Shown here: one piece after another, positions 8,368 to 17,782 of the stretch
Layout: each line of letters opens with the position of its first letter
How positions within the stretch are numbered: the stretch's first letter is position 1
NCBI GenBank assembly: GCA_038257845.1
Contig: JBBSQL010000007.1
Location: forward strand, 43,080 to 107,079
Reading direction: 5' to 3'
Source of the DNA: JAFDXJ01 sp038257845
GTDB lineage: Bacteria > Bacteroidota > Bacteroidia > Chitinophagales > Chitinophagaceae
DNA: 64,000 bases
Notes under the pieces: model-generated
Seen by the model: the letters and a program-made list of their open reading frames with translations, nothing else
Database searches by the model: none
What the model was told of the DNA's origin: nothing
Program-made: the position numbers and the translations under genes

Positions 8368-9879
8368 CTAATGCCTGAAATGCCTGGTACCTGTAATGAT
8401 CATAGCTAGTTTATTTTCAATGCAATATTGAATACTGTCTTTATCCCGGATGGATCCGCCAGGTTGAATAAATGCACTGATACCCGAAGCATGAGCGAGT
8501 TTTACACAATCATCAAAAGGGAAAAATGCATCGCTTGCCAGGACTGCTTCATCCAAATCAAATTCGAAATGTTGCGCTTTATCTATAGCCTGCTTTAAAG
8601 CATCCACACGACTGGTTTGCCCGCAACCCTTGCCACATAATTGCAGATTTTTTACCAGTGAAATCGCATTGCTCTTGAGGTGTTTGCAAATAATATTCGC
8701 AAATAAAAGATCTTCTTTTTCCCGGGGAGTAGAAGGCCGGCCGCCTGCTTCTTTCCATTCAGCATGTAATGCCTGATCAGTATCCTGTACCAATGTGCCC
8801 TGCATAATGGATTTATATTGTTTGGCTTGTAAAGAAATATTTTCCTTTGAAACCAGGAGGATCCTGTTTTTCTTTGCCTGTAAAATTTGCAGCGCTTTTT
8901 CATCAAAACCCGGTGCAATTAAAACTTCAAAAAAAAGTTCACTGATAGACGAAGCCGTGGCTTCATCCAAATTTTTATTACAAATGAGCACTCCGCCGAA
9001 TGCACTCTCGGGATCGCCGGCCAATGCCGCATCCCAGGCCTCTTTCAGCGTTTCACGAATTGCCATCCCGCACACATTTGTATGTTTGATAATTCCAAAA
9101 ACTGCTTTTTTTTCATTACTGAATTCAGTGATAATTGACATCGCCGCATCTGCATCCACGAGGTTATTATAAGAAAGTTCCTTGCCATGAATTTGTGTAG
9201 CCAGTTTTTCTAAGTCCCCGTAAAAAGTTGCCTGCTGGTGTGGGTTTTCGCCATAGCGCAACATCTTTTGCGGATGCATGGTATTAATTAAAGTATCGTT
9301 GAAATAATTGCGGATAGCCAGGTCATATTGAAACACAATATCAAATGCCTTTGCAGCAAAAGATTTTCTTTCTTCTAATGTAGTAGTTCCCTCCTGTTCA
9401 CGCAATATCTTTTCTAAAGAAGCATAATCATCTTTGGCTGCGATCACCAAAATATCACCAAAATTTTTTGCTGCGGCACGAATTAATGAAGGCCCGCCAA
9501 TATCTATTTTCTCTATAATGGCTTTTTCTTCAGTTGTTTTAGAAACTGTTTCTTCGAATGGATACAGGTCAATAATCACCACATCAATTGCCGGAATATT
9601 GAACGTTGCCATTTCCTGCATATCCTGTTCATTTTCTCTTCGGCCCAATATTCCTCCAAAAATTGCGGGGTGCAGCGTTTTCACCCTTCCTCCAAGAATG
9701 GATGGGTATCCGGTTAGCTCTTCCGCTGGAATACAAGTCATGCCTGCATCTTCAATAAATTTTTGCGTTCCTCCCGTTGAATAAATTGTAATGCCGAGCC
9801 TTTTCATTTCCTCCAAAACCGGTAGCAACCCATCTTTATAAAAAACGGAAATCAGTGCACTTTTAATTTTCTTTTGCAT
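8368..9879 (-). CDS. purH: Bifunctional AICAR formyltransferase / IMP cyclohydrolase
   Basis: 503 residues, full length. The N-terminal MGS-like cyclohydrolase domain (about 1-190) opens with SALISVFYKDGLLPVLEEM and includes STGGTQKFIEDAG and GRVKTLHPAIFGGIL. The C-terminal formyltransferase domain carries RYGENPHQQATFYG, IIKHTNVCGMA (catalytic Lys-His) and DAFFPFDD, and it closes with GTRHFRH. It makes the last two steps of IMP synthesis in the cytoplasm. It is flanked by comEC (28 bp upstream) and the EamA transporter (16 bp downstream) on the same strand, which suggests one transcript. Confidence 0.97.
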   Translation of the reverse strand: MQKKIKSALISVFYKDGLLPVLEEMKRLGITIYSTGGTQKFIEDAGMTCIPAEELTGYPSILGGRVKTLHPAIFGGILGRRENEQDMQEMATFNIPAIDVVIIDLYPFEETVSKTTEEKAIIEKIDIGGPSLIRAAAKNFGDILVIAAKDDYASLEKILREQEGTTTLEERKSFAAKAFDIVFQYDLAIRNYFNDTLINTMHPQKMLRYGENPHQQATFYGDLEKLATQIHGKELSYNNLVDADAAMSIITEFSNEKKAVFGIIKHTNVCGMAIRETLKEAWDAALAGDPESAFGGVLICNKNLDEATASSISELFFEVLIAPGFDEKALQILQAKKNRILLVSKENISLQAKQYKSIMQGTLVQDTDQALHAEWKEAGGRPSTPREKEDLLFANIICKHLKSNAISLVKNLQLCGKGCGQTSRVDALKQAIDKAQHFEFDLDEAVLASDAFFPFDDCVKLAHASGISAFIQPGGSIRDKDSIQYCIENKLAMIITGTRHFRH

Positions 9880-9907
9880 ATTCGTTTACATTAAATCTTT
9901 TGAAATA

Positions 9908-11986
9908 TTATAAGCCCATTACAAAAGCGCCTGATGCGCTCACCGAATGGAAGCGCAAATGTAAACTGTCGCAATCTTTTTTCCATTGTTCTGTTTTCCA
10001 CAATGGATTGCTGCTGTCGAAAACCAGTTGATCATATTGAAAAATTCGGTCAATATCAGCCATTTTAAAAGCAGGGTTTTGTGCTATAATTAAAATATCT
10101 GTTTTTATTTTTCCGCGTGTTGTAGCTCGCGGCAAATATTTCCCCGTAATGTATATTCTCTTACCATTACATTCAACATATTTTGATGTGAAATAATTTG
10201 TTTCATTTTTTACCCTGTAAAAATTCCTGGAAGGTGTAAGATTATATTTTTTCAAGAGCGCATCTTTTTCTACAATACTATCGCCCAAAAAATAAGCATT
10301 TCGCCCGACAATAAAATCAATAGCCGAATGGCCGGAAACATTATAGACTACAAGATATTGCTGAAAATTTAATTGCAATTTTTCATAAGAAATAATTGAA
10401 CTTAAAATAATTCCAACAATTAAAGCAAACCATAAACCTACTTTTTTTTGATACAAAAAAAAGAATAAAGTTCCTCCAATCGTCAAAAATAATAAGAAAG
10501 ATTCCAACGCATTTATTTGAATGCCAGTGATTGTAGAAAATGGAATACTATTTATATGTTCAATAAAATGATTCATTCCGGCAAGCAAAAAATTTAGGCA
10601 AGCACCGATAAATTTTGCCATAAAGCTTGAAAATGAAAAAAAAACCAACAACAATTCTCCGTATAAAACGATGCCTGCCAATGGCACAACAAGTAAGTTG
10701 CTGATCATAAAGAAAACAGGAAACTGGTGAAAATAATACAGGATCAATGGCAATGTAAATACCTGCGCTGAAATGGTTACAGACATTAATTGCCAAATAT
10801 TTTTTACAATTTTATTTTCAAAATCAAACCAACTGTTCACGGGTCTCATAAAACTTACAATACCTGCTACGGCTGCAAAAGAAAGTTGAAAACCTGCATC
10901 CCAAAGCAGGAAAGGATTAAAGAGTAATAAAAAAAATGCAGCAGCCGCAAGTGTATTCAACGAGTTGGTTTTTCTTTCAAAAGATTCACCAATAACGATA
11001 AAAGAAAACATCACAGCCGAACGCAGTACAGAAGGCACAGCTCCCGCTAAAAAAGTAAATGCCCAAAGCACGAATAAAATAATGATTGGCCGGAAAAAAC
11101 GAAAGCCTTTTATTTTTTTAAAATAAGATAAAATGCTACTGATTAAAATGAAGATCATGCCGAGATGCAATCCACTGATGGCGATGATATGTACCACGCC
11201 CGTATTGCTGTAAGCCTGCACCAACGTTTTATCCAAATCATTTCTGTAACCAACCAACAAAGCTTCTGCAACGCCCTGCTGGCGCGGATCAGGAATGTTT
11301 TTCTGGAGAATAGAAATGACTTTTTTTCGAATTTGAAATAATTCTTTCCGGATAAAAGAAGTATTCCCCTGTGAAGCAATAACAAAATCCTGCGGCTTTA
11401 AAAAAGACTGCCCGGTTATTCCCTGGAATAATGCATACCTTTTATAATCAAAACCATTCGGGTTTCCACTATTGGTTATGGGTAAAATTTCTTTGCGCGA
11501 AATTATCAGCGAACCATATTGCAGGTTTGCCGGTAAATTATTTTTAAAAAAGTAAACAAGAATTTTTCCTTCGGCTTTTTGCCAATGGCCATTTCTATAG
11601 ATTGCATTTATAACAGCAGCGGCACTGTAAGTTTTATTTTTTTCAACTAAAGGTTCTTGTAATGTGAGGGATAACAAATCTCCTTTCTTGTACATTTTTT
11701 CAAAGAAAAAAGGCTGGCTGCGCGGATCTTTTTCATGTGCAATGAATGCGCCGCCCAGGAAAAATAAACTTAATAAAAGCAATCCCGGAATCCATCTCAA
11801 AAAATATTTTTGCAAAAAACCTAAAAAATAAGAAGCCAAATAAAGTAGTAAGATGGAAACACATGCGATAAATAATTCAGTAACGGGTATTTGAAAATAC
11901 CATTGCAAAATAATTCCTGCTGATAGGGCACAAACTAACCGGAAAAAGGGATATTTTTTATAGGCTTTTGTTGAGTAGGACAGCAT
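9908..11986 (-). CDS. comEC: ComEC/Rec2-family DNA channel protein
   Basis: 692 residues. An N-terminal set of membrane spans and a DUF4131-type soluble part (about 50-230) precede the Competence domain, with VAEALLVGYRNDLD and the signature VVHIIAISGLHLGMIF near residue 265-280, followed by many membrane helices to about 550. The C-terminal 140 residues resemble the beta-lactamase-like tail of ComEC, but I cannot find the HxHxDH zinc motif. ComEC carries single-stranded DNA across the inner membrane in natural transformation. No other competence gene is in the window. Codon use and neighbours look native. Confidence 0.88.
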   Translation of the reverse strand: MLSYSTKAYKKYPFFRLVCALSAGIILQWYFQIPVTELFIACVSILLLYLASYFLGFLQKYFLRWIPGLLLLSLFFLGGAFIAHEKDPRSQPFFFEKMYKKGDLLSLTLQEPLVEKNKTYSAAAVINAIYRNGHWQKAEGKILVYFFKNNLPANLQYGSLIISRKEILPITNSGNPNGFDYKRYALFQGITGQSFLKPQDFVIASQGNTSFIRKELFQIRKKVISILQKNIPDPRQQGVAEALLVGYRNDLDKTLVQAYSNTGVVHIIAISGLHLGMIFILISSILSYFKKIKGFRFFRPIIILFVLWAFTFLAGAVPSVLRSAVMFSFIVIGESFERKTNSLNTLAAAAFFLLLFNPFLLWDAGFQLSFAAVAGIVSFMRPVNSWFDFENKIVKNIWQLMSVTISAQVFTLPLILYYFHQFPVFFMISNLLVVPLAGIVLYGELLLVFFSFSSFMAKFIGACLNFLLAGMNHFIEHINSIPFSTITGIQINALESFLLFLTIGGTLFFFLYQKKVGLWFALIVGIILSSIISYEKLQLNFQQYLVVYNVSGHSAIDFIVGRNAYFLGDSIVEKDALLKKYNLTPSRNFYRVKNETNYFTSKYVECNGKRIYITGKYLPRATTRGKIKTDILIIAQNPAFKMADIDRIFQYDQLVFDSSNPLWKTEQWKKDCDSLHLRFHSVSASGAFVMGL

Positions 11987-12064
11987 CCTATAAATCTAAT
12001 AAACCATGCTGAGAAATGCAATAGCCGGAAAAATTAAACTCGATGAAATTTGAAGTGTAGAAAA

Positions 12065-13258
12065 TTATTTACTTAAATACATACTCTTTTCCTTATACAG
12101 GTTCCGGAAATATGGATCACGCAGATCTTTAATAAAACGAATCGCTTCGCCAGTACTTTTCATTTCCGGCCCGAGTTCTTTATTCACTGAAGGAAATTTA
12201 TCAAAACTAAAAACCGGTTCTTTAATGGCAAAGCCGGTTAACTTTTTTTCAAATGTAAACTCTGTCAGTTTCGCTTTGCCCAACATTACTTTGGTAGCGA
12301 TATTGAGGTATGGAATTCCATACGCTTTTGCAATAAAAGGTGTGGTACGTGAAGCACGCGGATTTGCTTCTATCACAAACACATTTCCATCTTTGATGGC
12401 AAATTGTATGTTGATAAGCCCGAGAATATTTAAAGCACGGGCAATTTTCTCCGCGTAATATTCCATCGTTGTAATTACCAGTGGCGTCAAATTGAAAGCA
12501 GGTAAAACCGCGTGGCTGTCACCGCTGTGTATGCCCGCCGGTTCTATGTGTTCCATTACGCCCATCACATGAAAATTTTCCCCATCAAAAATTGCATCTA
12601 CTTCGGCTTCCTGGCAGCGGTCGAGGAAATGATCAATTAATATTTTATTGTCGGGTAAATGTTTTACAAGGCTCACAACTGCTTTTTCCAGTTCGTCATC
12701 ATTGATCACGATTCTCATCCGCTGTCCGCCCAATACATAACTTGGCCGCACCAATACCGGGTAGCCCACTTTAGCAGCAACTTGAATTGCATCATCCGCA
12801 TTAAAAGCCGTACCATAATCCGGGTAAGGAATTCCCAACTCTTTGAGCATATCACTAAACCGGCCGCGATCTTCCGCAATATCCATATCATCAAATGAAG
12901 TCCCGATAATTTTATAACCGTGAAGATGCAGGCGCCGAGAGAGCTTGAGGGCAGTTTGCCCACCCAGTTGCACGATGATGCCCTCGGGTTTTTCAAGTTC
13001 AATGATTTCCAGGAGATTTTCCCAAAAAACAGGTTCAAAATATAATTTGTCAGCAACGTCAAAATCCGTGGAAACAGTTTCGGGGTTACAATTGATCATA
13101 ATTGCTTCAAAACCGCTTTCCTTAATGGCCATTAAACCATGTACACAACAATAGTCAAATTCAATACCCTGGCCAATACGGTTTGGGCCACTGCCTAAAA
13201 CAATGATCTTTTTTTTATTAGATGGGATAGATTCGTTTGATGAAATTTGTTCGTTCAT
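12065..13258 (-). CDS. carB: Carbamoyl-phosphate synthase large subunit, C-terminal half only
   Basis: 397 residues equal to the second (carbamate-phosphorylating) synthetase half of CarB. It begins with KKIIVLGSGPNRIGQGIEF, which aligns with E. coli CarB near residue 559. It then has the ATP-grasp features VGYPVLVRPSYVLGGQRM and FVIEANPRASRTTPFIAKA, and ends where the allosteric domain would begin. The first synthetase half, the oligomerisation domain and the MGS-like allosteric domain are all absent. I start at the ATG at 13258; an upstream TTG (13291) adds 11 poor residues. A -7 box lies about 54 bp upstream and a divergent gene starts at 13394, so no N-half can be adjacent. Split CarB proteins are known in Aquifex and methanogens. 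Confidence 0.88.
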   Translation of the reverse strand: MNEQISSNESIPSNKKKIIVLGSGPNRIGQGIEFDYCCVHGLMAIKESGFEAIMINCNPETVSTDFDVADKLYFEPVFWENLLEIIELEKPEGIIVQLGGQTALKLSRRLHLHGYKIIGTSFDDMDIAEDRGRFSDMLKELGIPYPDYGTAFNADDAIQVAAKVGYPVLVRPSYVLGGQRMRIVINDDELEKAVVSLVKHLPDNKILIDHFLDRCQEAEVDAIFDGENFHVMGVMEHIEPAGIHSGDSHAVLPAFNLTPLVITTMEYYAEKIARALNILGLINIQFAIKDGNVFVIEANPRASRTTPFIAKAYGIPYLNIATKVMLGKAKLTEFTFEKKLTGFAIKEPVFSFDKFPSVNKELGPEMKSTGEAIRFIKDLRDPYFRNLYKEKSMYLSK

Positions 13259-13311
13259 TCCTAAAGATTTTGCAATATTACAATTTTGCAAACTGATTTC
13301 AAAAAATCTGT

Positions 13312-13319
13312 CAAACGTA
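13312..13319 (-). promoter_or_regulatory. -7 box (TACGTTTG) of the carB half
   Basis: Read on the minus strand this is TACGTTTG, an exact TAnnTTTG match, 53 bp before the ATG at 13258. The half-gene therefore has its own promoter candidate. Confidence 0.5.
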
Positions 13320-13393
13320 AACTCATGTTAATGTTTATTTGCAGACGAAAACAGGATTTACTTTTATAGTTCATAATCTGTTCTAAGGTCAAT

Positions 13394-15877
13394 ATGTGGA
13401 AATACCGATTTTATTCAATGCTGCTTGCAGCCGTTTTTCTTGCCCCGGGCGTATTCTCCCAGGGTAAATATTTACAGGGTGAAATTCTGGATCACCAGAG
13501 TGATGAACCTATTCCTTTTGTATCAGTTTATTTTAAAATAGATGGCCGCGGAACCTTGTCTGATTCTTTAGGCAAATTTTCCCTGTTTATGGAAAATATC
13601 CTGCCCACGGACACATTAACTATTAATGCCATCGGCTATGAAATCGTTTTGATCCCGGTAACAGCGCTAAAAGATTCTGCTTTTATTACTTTCAAATTAA
13701 ATGTAAGCTCCCAGACTGAAGCCATCGTAAAAGTAAAATATGACCGCGCTTTATGGTTCTGGAAAAAAATAATGGCCAATAAAAAAATGAATGACCGCAG
13801 CCATTGGAAAAATTATTCTTATGAAATTTATAATAAACTGGAGCTCGATATAGATAATATTAACCGGGAAAAACTGGAGAAAAATAAAATATTAAAACCC
13901 CTCAATTTTGCCCTGGATTATATGGACAGCACTTCCGAGAATAAACCATTTTTACCAGTGTATTTAATAGAAACATTGTCTGACTATTATCACCAGAATA
14001 ATCCACCACGCACGAGAGAAGAAATTAAAGGAACCATCACGAATGGAATTGATAATGAAAGTATCATGAAGCAATTGGGTGCTACCTATCAAAATGTAGA
14101 TGTGTATAATAATTCCATCCCGGTTTTTGATAAAAATTTCGTTAGCCCTTTCAGCGATTTCGGTGACAACTTTTATTCGTTTCAATTATTGGATACACAA
14201 TACCTGAATAATAAACGCCTGGTGCATTTTTCATTTATCCCAAAAAGAAAAGGCGAAAATACTTTCACTGGTGATGCCTGGATCAATGACACATCTTTTG
14301 CTATTCAAAAAATAACGCTACGCCCCTCTTCCGACGCAAATATTAATTTCATAAAAGGCTTGTCCATCATCCAGGAATTCAAACTGATCAATGATAGTAT
14401 TTGGTTTTTATATAAAGATAAATTTGTTGCAGACATCGCGCCATTGGGAAATAATCGCATTGCATTTAAAGGCCGCAAAACTGCCACGTACACCAAAGTG
14501 CTTACAAACAGTGATTCCATCACGAATGTGTTACAAAAAAATAAAAGCGCTGAAGAAATTATTTTACTTCCTGGACAACAGGAAAGAACGGATACTTTCT
14601 GGGAAGAAAACAGGCACGAGCCTTTAAATAAAAATGAACAATCAGTTTATAAATTGTTGGATACACTAGAGAAAACACCTGCTTACGTACATTACCGCAA
14701 TACATTGAATTTTCTTTTTTCAGGCACGAAAGATATCGGCAATATCCGTGTCGGGCCCTGGTATTACTGGCTCAGCGGCAATTCCTGGGAGGGTACGCGT
14801 TTACGTTTTGATTTAGCTACGAATTACGGATTCAGTAAAAAAATAAATTTAAACGGTTATGTGGCGTATGGATTTTCGGATCAAAAATTTAAAGGAAAAG
14901 CAGAAATAAAATATTTATGGAATCGTGATCCCTGGTCTTATGTTTCATTGTCCTATAAAAATGATTTGGATAATGGAGTAGTGTATTACGATCAATTAGG
15001 TTCGGATAATTTATTTAGTTTGTTTTTACGTAAGCCCGGCGTACCCACAAAATTTCAAAATATTGAAGAAAAGAAATTTGAAATCTACAAAGAAAACAAT
15101 CATGGTTTTGGCTTTGGCTTCACCGCCACTTCTAAAGAATTTATCCCATTACAGAATTTGCCCGGCAAAGAATTTTTTCCCGCTCAGAATGGAGAAGCAT
15201 TGAATAATTTCGAAACTTCATTTCGTATCCGGTATGCATTTAGTGAAAGAACAATAATTGATAATTTCAGCAGAACAAGCCTGGGTAGTGATTTTCCAAT
15301 TATTGAATTAAAATATGCGCATGGATTTAAAAATGTTTTAAAAGGCAGTTACACATATAACAAAGTTGATCTTTCTGTAAGTGATTATTTAAATGTTTCT
15401 CCTTATGGAAATATTTATTACAATGTATATGCGGGTAAAATCTTCGGCACGTTGCCCTATAATTTACTGGATATTTTACCAGGAAATGAATGGTATTATT
15501 ACAGCAGATATTCCTTTAATTTAATGAATCGCTTTGAATATTTGACGGATGAATATGCGGGCATTAATGTAGAACATAATATTGGCAGCGGCTTATTTAA
15601 ATATATCCCAATAACCCGAAAATTAAAACTCCGCCAGTTTTGGGAAGCCAAAGCAATCATAGGAAATTTAAGTGATGCCAATAAGCAACTGAATTTTATA
15701 CAGGGTTACCCTTTTCAATCACTTAATGGAAAAGCGTACCTCGAAGTAGGTACCGGAATAGATAATATATTGAAGTTTTTCCGGGTAGATTTTTTATGGC
15801 GAGTATTGCCACAACCCTTGCCCAGTGAAAATTCACAGCGCTTCGGTGTATTTTTTGGTTTCAGGCTGAGTTTATAA
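13394..15877 (+). CDS. DUF5686 outer-membrane protein with carboxypeptidase-like regulatory domain
   Basis: 827 residues. A signal peptide (cleavage near FSQ, residues 21-23) is followed by a carboxypeptidase-regulatory-like beta domain (about 25-105: LQGEILDHQSDEPIPFVSVYF...GRGTLSDSLGKF). The long central and C-terminal part matches the DUF5686 family and finishes with alternating aromatic strands and FGVFFGFRLSL, as in outer-membrane barrels. DUF5686 proteins are abundant in Bacteroidota; their role is not established, and surface anchoring or transport has been suggested from architecture. The gene stands alone, divergent from the carB half and convergent with terC. Confidence 0.85.
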   Translation: MWKYRFYSMLLAAVFLAPGVFSQGKYLQGEILDHQSDEPIPFVSVYFKIDGRGTLSDSLGKFSLFMENILPTDTLTINAIGYEIVLIPVTALKDSAFITFKLNVSSQTEAIVKVKYDRALWFWKKIMANKKMNDRSHWKNYSYEIYNKLELDIDNINREKLEKNKILKPLNFALDYMDSTSENKPFLPVYLIETLSDYYHQNNPPRTREEIKGTITNGIDNESIMKQLGATYQNVDVYNNSIPVFDKNFVSPFSDFGDNFYSFQLLDTQYLNNKRLVHFSFIPKRKGENTFTGDAWINDTSFAIQKITLRPSSDANINFIKGLSIIQEFKLINDSIWFLYKDKFVADIAPLGNNRIAFKGRKTATYTKVLTNSDSITNVLQKNKSAEEIILLPGQQERTDTFWEENRHEPLNKNEQSVYKLLDTLEKTPAYVHYRNTLNFLFSGTKDIGNIRVGPWYYWLSGNSWEGTRLRFDLATNYGFSKKINLNGYVAYGFSDQKFKGKAEIKYLWNRDPWSYVSLSYKNDLDNGVVYYDQLGSDNLFSLFLRKPGVPTKFQNIEEKKFEIYKENNHGFGFGFTATSKEFIPLQNLPGKEFFPAQNGEALNNFETSFRIRYAFSERTIIDNFSRTSLGSDFPIIELKYAHGFKNVLKGSYTYNKVDLSVSDYLNVSPYGNIYYNVYAGKIFGTLPYNLLDILPGNEWYYYSRYSFNLMNRFEYLTDEYAGINVEHNIGSGLFKYIPITRKLKLRQFWEAKAIIGNLSDANKQLNFIQGYPFQSLNGKAYLEVGTGIDNILKFFRVDFLWRVLPQPLPSENSQRFGVFFGFRLSL

Positions 15878-15900
15878 ATAAACCGGTTTCAAAATATAAT

Positions 15901-16677
15901 TTATTTCTTTTTATTCAAGACGGGTTCGTGTAAAGAAACAGGTTTTGGAACCCTGCCTTTTCGGATTCGCATATTTAACATCTCAACGGCGATAGAAAAA
16001 GCCATGGCAAAATACACGTAATTTTTCAGGTTCATTTCGTGGGAACGCTCACTGTCCCAGCCTTCCACCAACAAAACAAAACCAATCATCACGAGAAAAG
16101 AAAGTGCCAGCATTTTAATGGTCGGATGTTTATGAATAAAATTAGCAATCGCTGCACTGAAAAGAAACATCAGGATCATTGCGACAATCACTGCAGCGAT
16201 CATTATTTCAAGATGCTTTGCAGTTCCGGCGGCTGTGATGATGCTGTCAAAACTAAAGATCATATCAATTAAAATTATTTGAACCATGGCATTGCCAAAA
16301 CTCAGTACTTTCTTTTTCCCCGCCTGTAACGTTTCATCTTCACCTTCCAGTTTATGATGAATTTCCATCACCGTTTTATAAATCAAAAAGAGGCCACCGC
16401 CAAGCATGACAAGACTTGCGATATCAAAACCTTTTCCAAAAACAGTAAATAAGGCAATGCCTTTTTGTGTAAGTAACCAGGACAATGCAAATAATAATGC
16501 AGTACGTACGATCATCCCACTAAACATCCACATCCATCTTGCACGGTTTTGTTTTTCTTTAGGAAGCCTGTTCATAATAATGCTTACGAAAATTACATTA
16601 TCAATTCCCAAAACAACTTCCAGTATGACCAGGATAAAAAAGCTGATGATACTTTCACTCGTGAACAAATGTTCCAT
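15901..16677 (-). CDS. TerC-family integral membrane protein
   Basis: 258 residues with seven or so membrane spans. The two acidic family motifs are present: VLGIDNVIFVSIIMNRLP near residue 23 and LIDMIFSFDSIITAAG near 135, both with in-membrane Asp residues. TerC proteins have been linked to tellurite resistance and to manganese export during protein metallation; the role in this organism is unknown. The gene begins 12 bp after pyrD on the same strand, so the two are likely one unit. Confidence 0.9.
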   Translation of the reverse strand: MEHLFTSESIISFFILVILEVVLGIDNVIFVSIIMNRLPKEKQNRARWMWMFSGMIVRTALLFALSWLLTQKGIALFTVFGKGFDIASLVMLGGGLFLIYKTVMEIHHKLEGEDETLQAGKKKVLSFGNAMVQIILIDMIFSFDSIITAAGTAKHLEIMIAAVIVAMILMFLFSAAIANFIHKHPTIKMLALSFLVMIGFVLLVEGWDSERSHEMNLKNYVYFAMAFSIAVEMLNMRIRKGRVPKPVSLHEPVLNKKK

Positions 16678-16689
16678 ATAAATAAATTA

Positions 16690-17739
16690 TTAATTTTTTA
16701 AATTGTTGCATATTTTTTTTACAATTCCCGGCCCTTCATAAATAAATCCTGTCCAAACCTGTATGAGCATAGCACCATACAGGAATTTTTCTTCCGCATC
16801 ATTCACTGTAAAAATTCCACCGCTGGCAATCAACGGAATTTTTCCGCCAGATTTTTCATGAAAATACCGAAGCACGTCGGTGGATCTTTTTTGTAAAGGT
16901 TTCCCACTCAATCCGCCACTACCAATTTTATCAATTTCATTTTGAGAAATTGCTAATCCCTCCCTCGAAATTGTGGTATTGGAAACTACCAGGCCGGATA
17001 ATTTTACCTCGACAGCCAGGTCAATAATATCATTCAATTGTTCATTCGTAAGATCCGGCGCAATTTTTAAAAATAAAGGTTTGGGAAATGGCTTTTCACT
17101 ATTTATTTTCTGCAAATTTTGAAGAATCAGCTTCAATGCACTTTTTTCCTGCAACTCGCGCAGGCCGGGCGTATTCGGGCTACTCACATTCACCGTAAAA
17201 TAATCCACACAATCAAATAATTCATTGAAACAAATTTCATAATCCTTCCAGGCATTTTCATTCGGCGTGATTTTATTTTTACCAATATTGCCACCGATGA
17301 TCATTTTATTTGCATCGTTTCCATGCTTTCTTTTCCATTCTTCCAATCTATTTTTTATAACATTTACACCATCATTATTAAAGCCCATCCTGTTGATCAA
17401 CGCTTTATCTTTTGGCAACCTGAAAAGTCGTGGTTGTTCATTTCCTTTTTGAGCCAATGGAGTTACGGTTCCGATTTCTACAAACCCAAAACCAAGCGCA
17501 TCCAGTTCGCGCAGGTATAAAGCATTTTTATCAAAACCGGCTCCGAGGCCAATACTATTACGAAAAGAAAGCCCAAAAATTTCTTTGCGTAAAGAAGCAC
17601 CTTTGGGTGTAAATGTATTTTTAATCAACCTGTGAATAAATGGAATACTGCAACCGGCTTTAAACAATTTCATAGATGCATGGTGTACTGTTTCGGGAGG
17701 AAACAAAAACATGCATTTGCGCAACAACGGGTAGAACAT
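16690..17739 (-). CDS. pyrD: Dihydroorotate dehydrogenase (quinone), class 2
   Basis: 349 residues. The N-terminal extension with helices (1-45) that docks on the membrane, together with NSIGLGAGFDKNA (61-73) and NVSSPNTPGLRELQ (184-197, with the class 2 catalytic serine), identifies the quinone-linked class. The C-terminal phosphate-binding SGGLSGKPLQKRS and ASGGIFTVNDAEEK are also present. It oxidises dihydroorotate to orotate and passes electrons to menaquinone. It leads a two-gene unit with terC. A -7 box lies only 4 bp before the ATG, which suggests a leaderless transcript. Confidence 0.97.
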   Translation of the reverse strand: MFYPLLRKCMFLFPPETVHHASMKLFKAGCSIPFIHRLIKNTFTPKGASLRKEIFGLSFRNSIGLGAGFDKNALYLRELDALGFGFVEIGTVTPLAQKGNEQPRLFRLPKDKALINRMGFNNDGVNVIKNRLEEWKRKHGNDANKMIIGGNIGKNKITPNENAWKDYEICFNELFDCVDYFTVNVSSPNTPGLRELQEKSALKLILQNLQKINSEKPFPKPLFLKIAPDLTNEQLNDIIDLAVEVKLSGLVVSNTTISREGLAISQNEIDKIGSGGLSGKPLQKRSTDVLRYFHEKSGGKIPLIASGGIFTVNDAEEKFLYGAMLIQVWTGFIYEGPGIVKKICNNLKN

Positions 17740-17743
17740 GGCG

Positions 17744-17751
17744 CGAAGATA
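17744..17751 (-). promoter_or_regulatory. -7 box (TATCTTCG) next to the pyrD ATG
   Basis: On the minus strand the sequence reads TATCTTCG, then 4 bases, then the ATG at 17739. It is one mismatch from TAnnTTTG. If used, transcription would begin at or beside the start codon. Confidence 0.4.
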
Positions 17752-17782
17752 AAGTTTGCAAAAATATTTTTAAAAAGAGGTT

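Noticed and set aside
12065..13258. carB half as a pseudogene or frameshifted copy
   Set aside because: There is no in-frame remnant upstream, the start and promoter look native, and ATP-grasp residues are intact.
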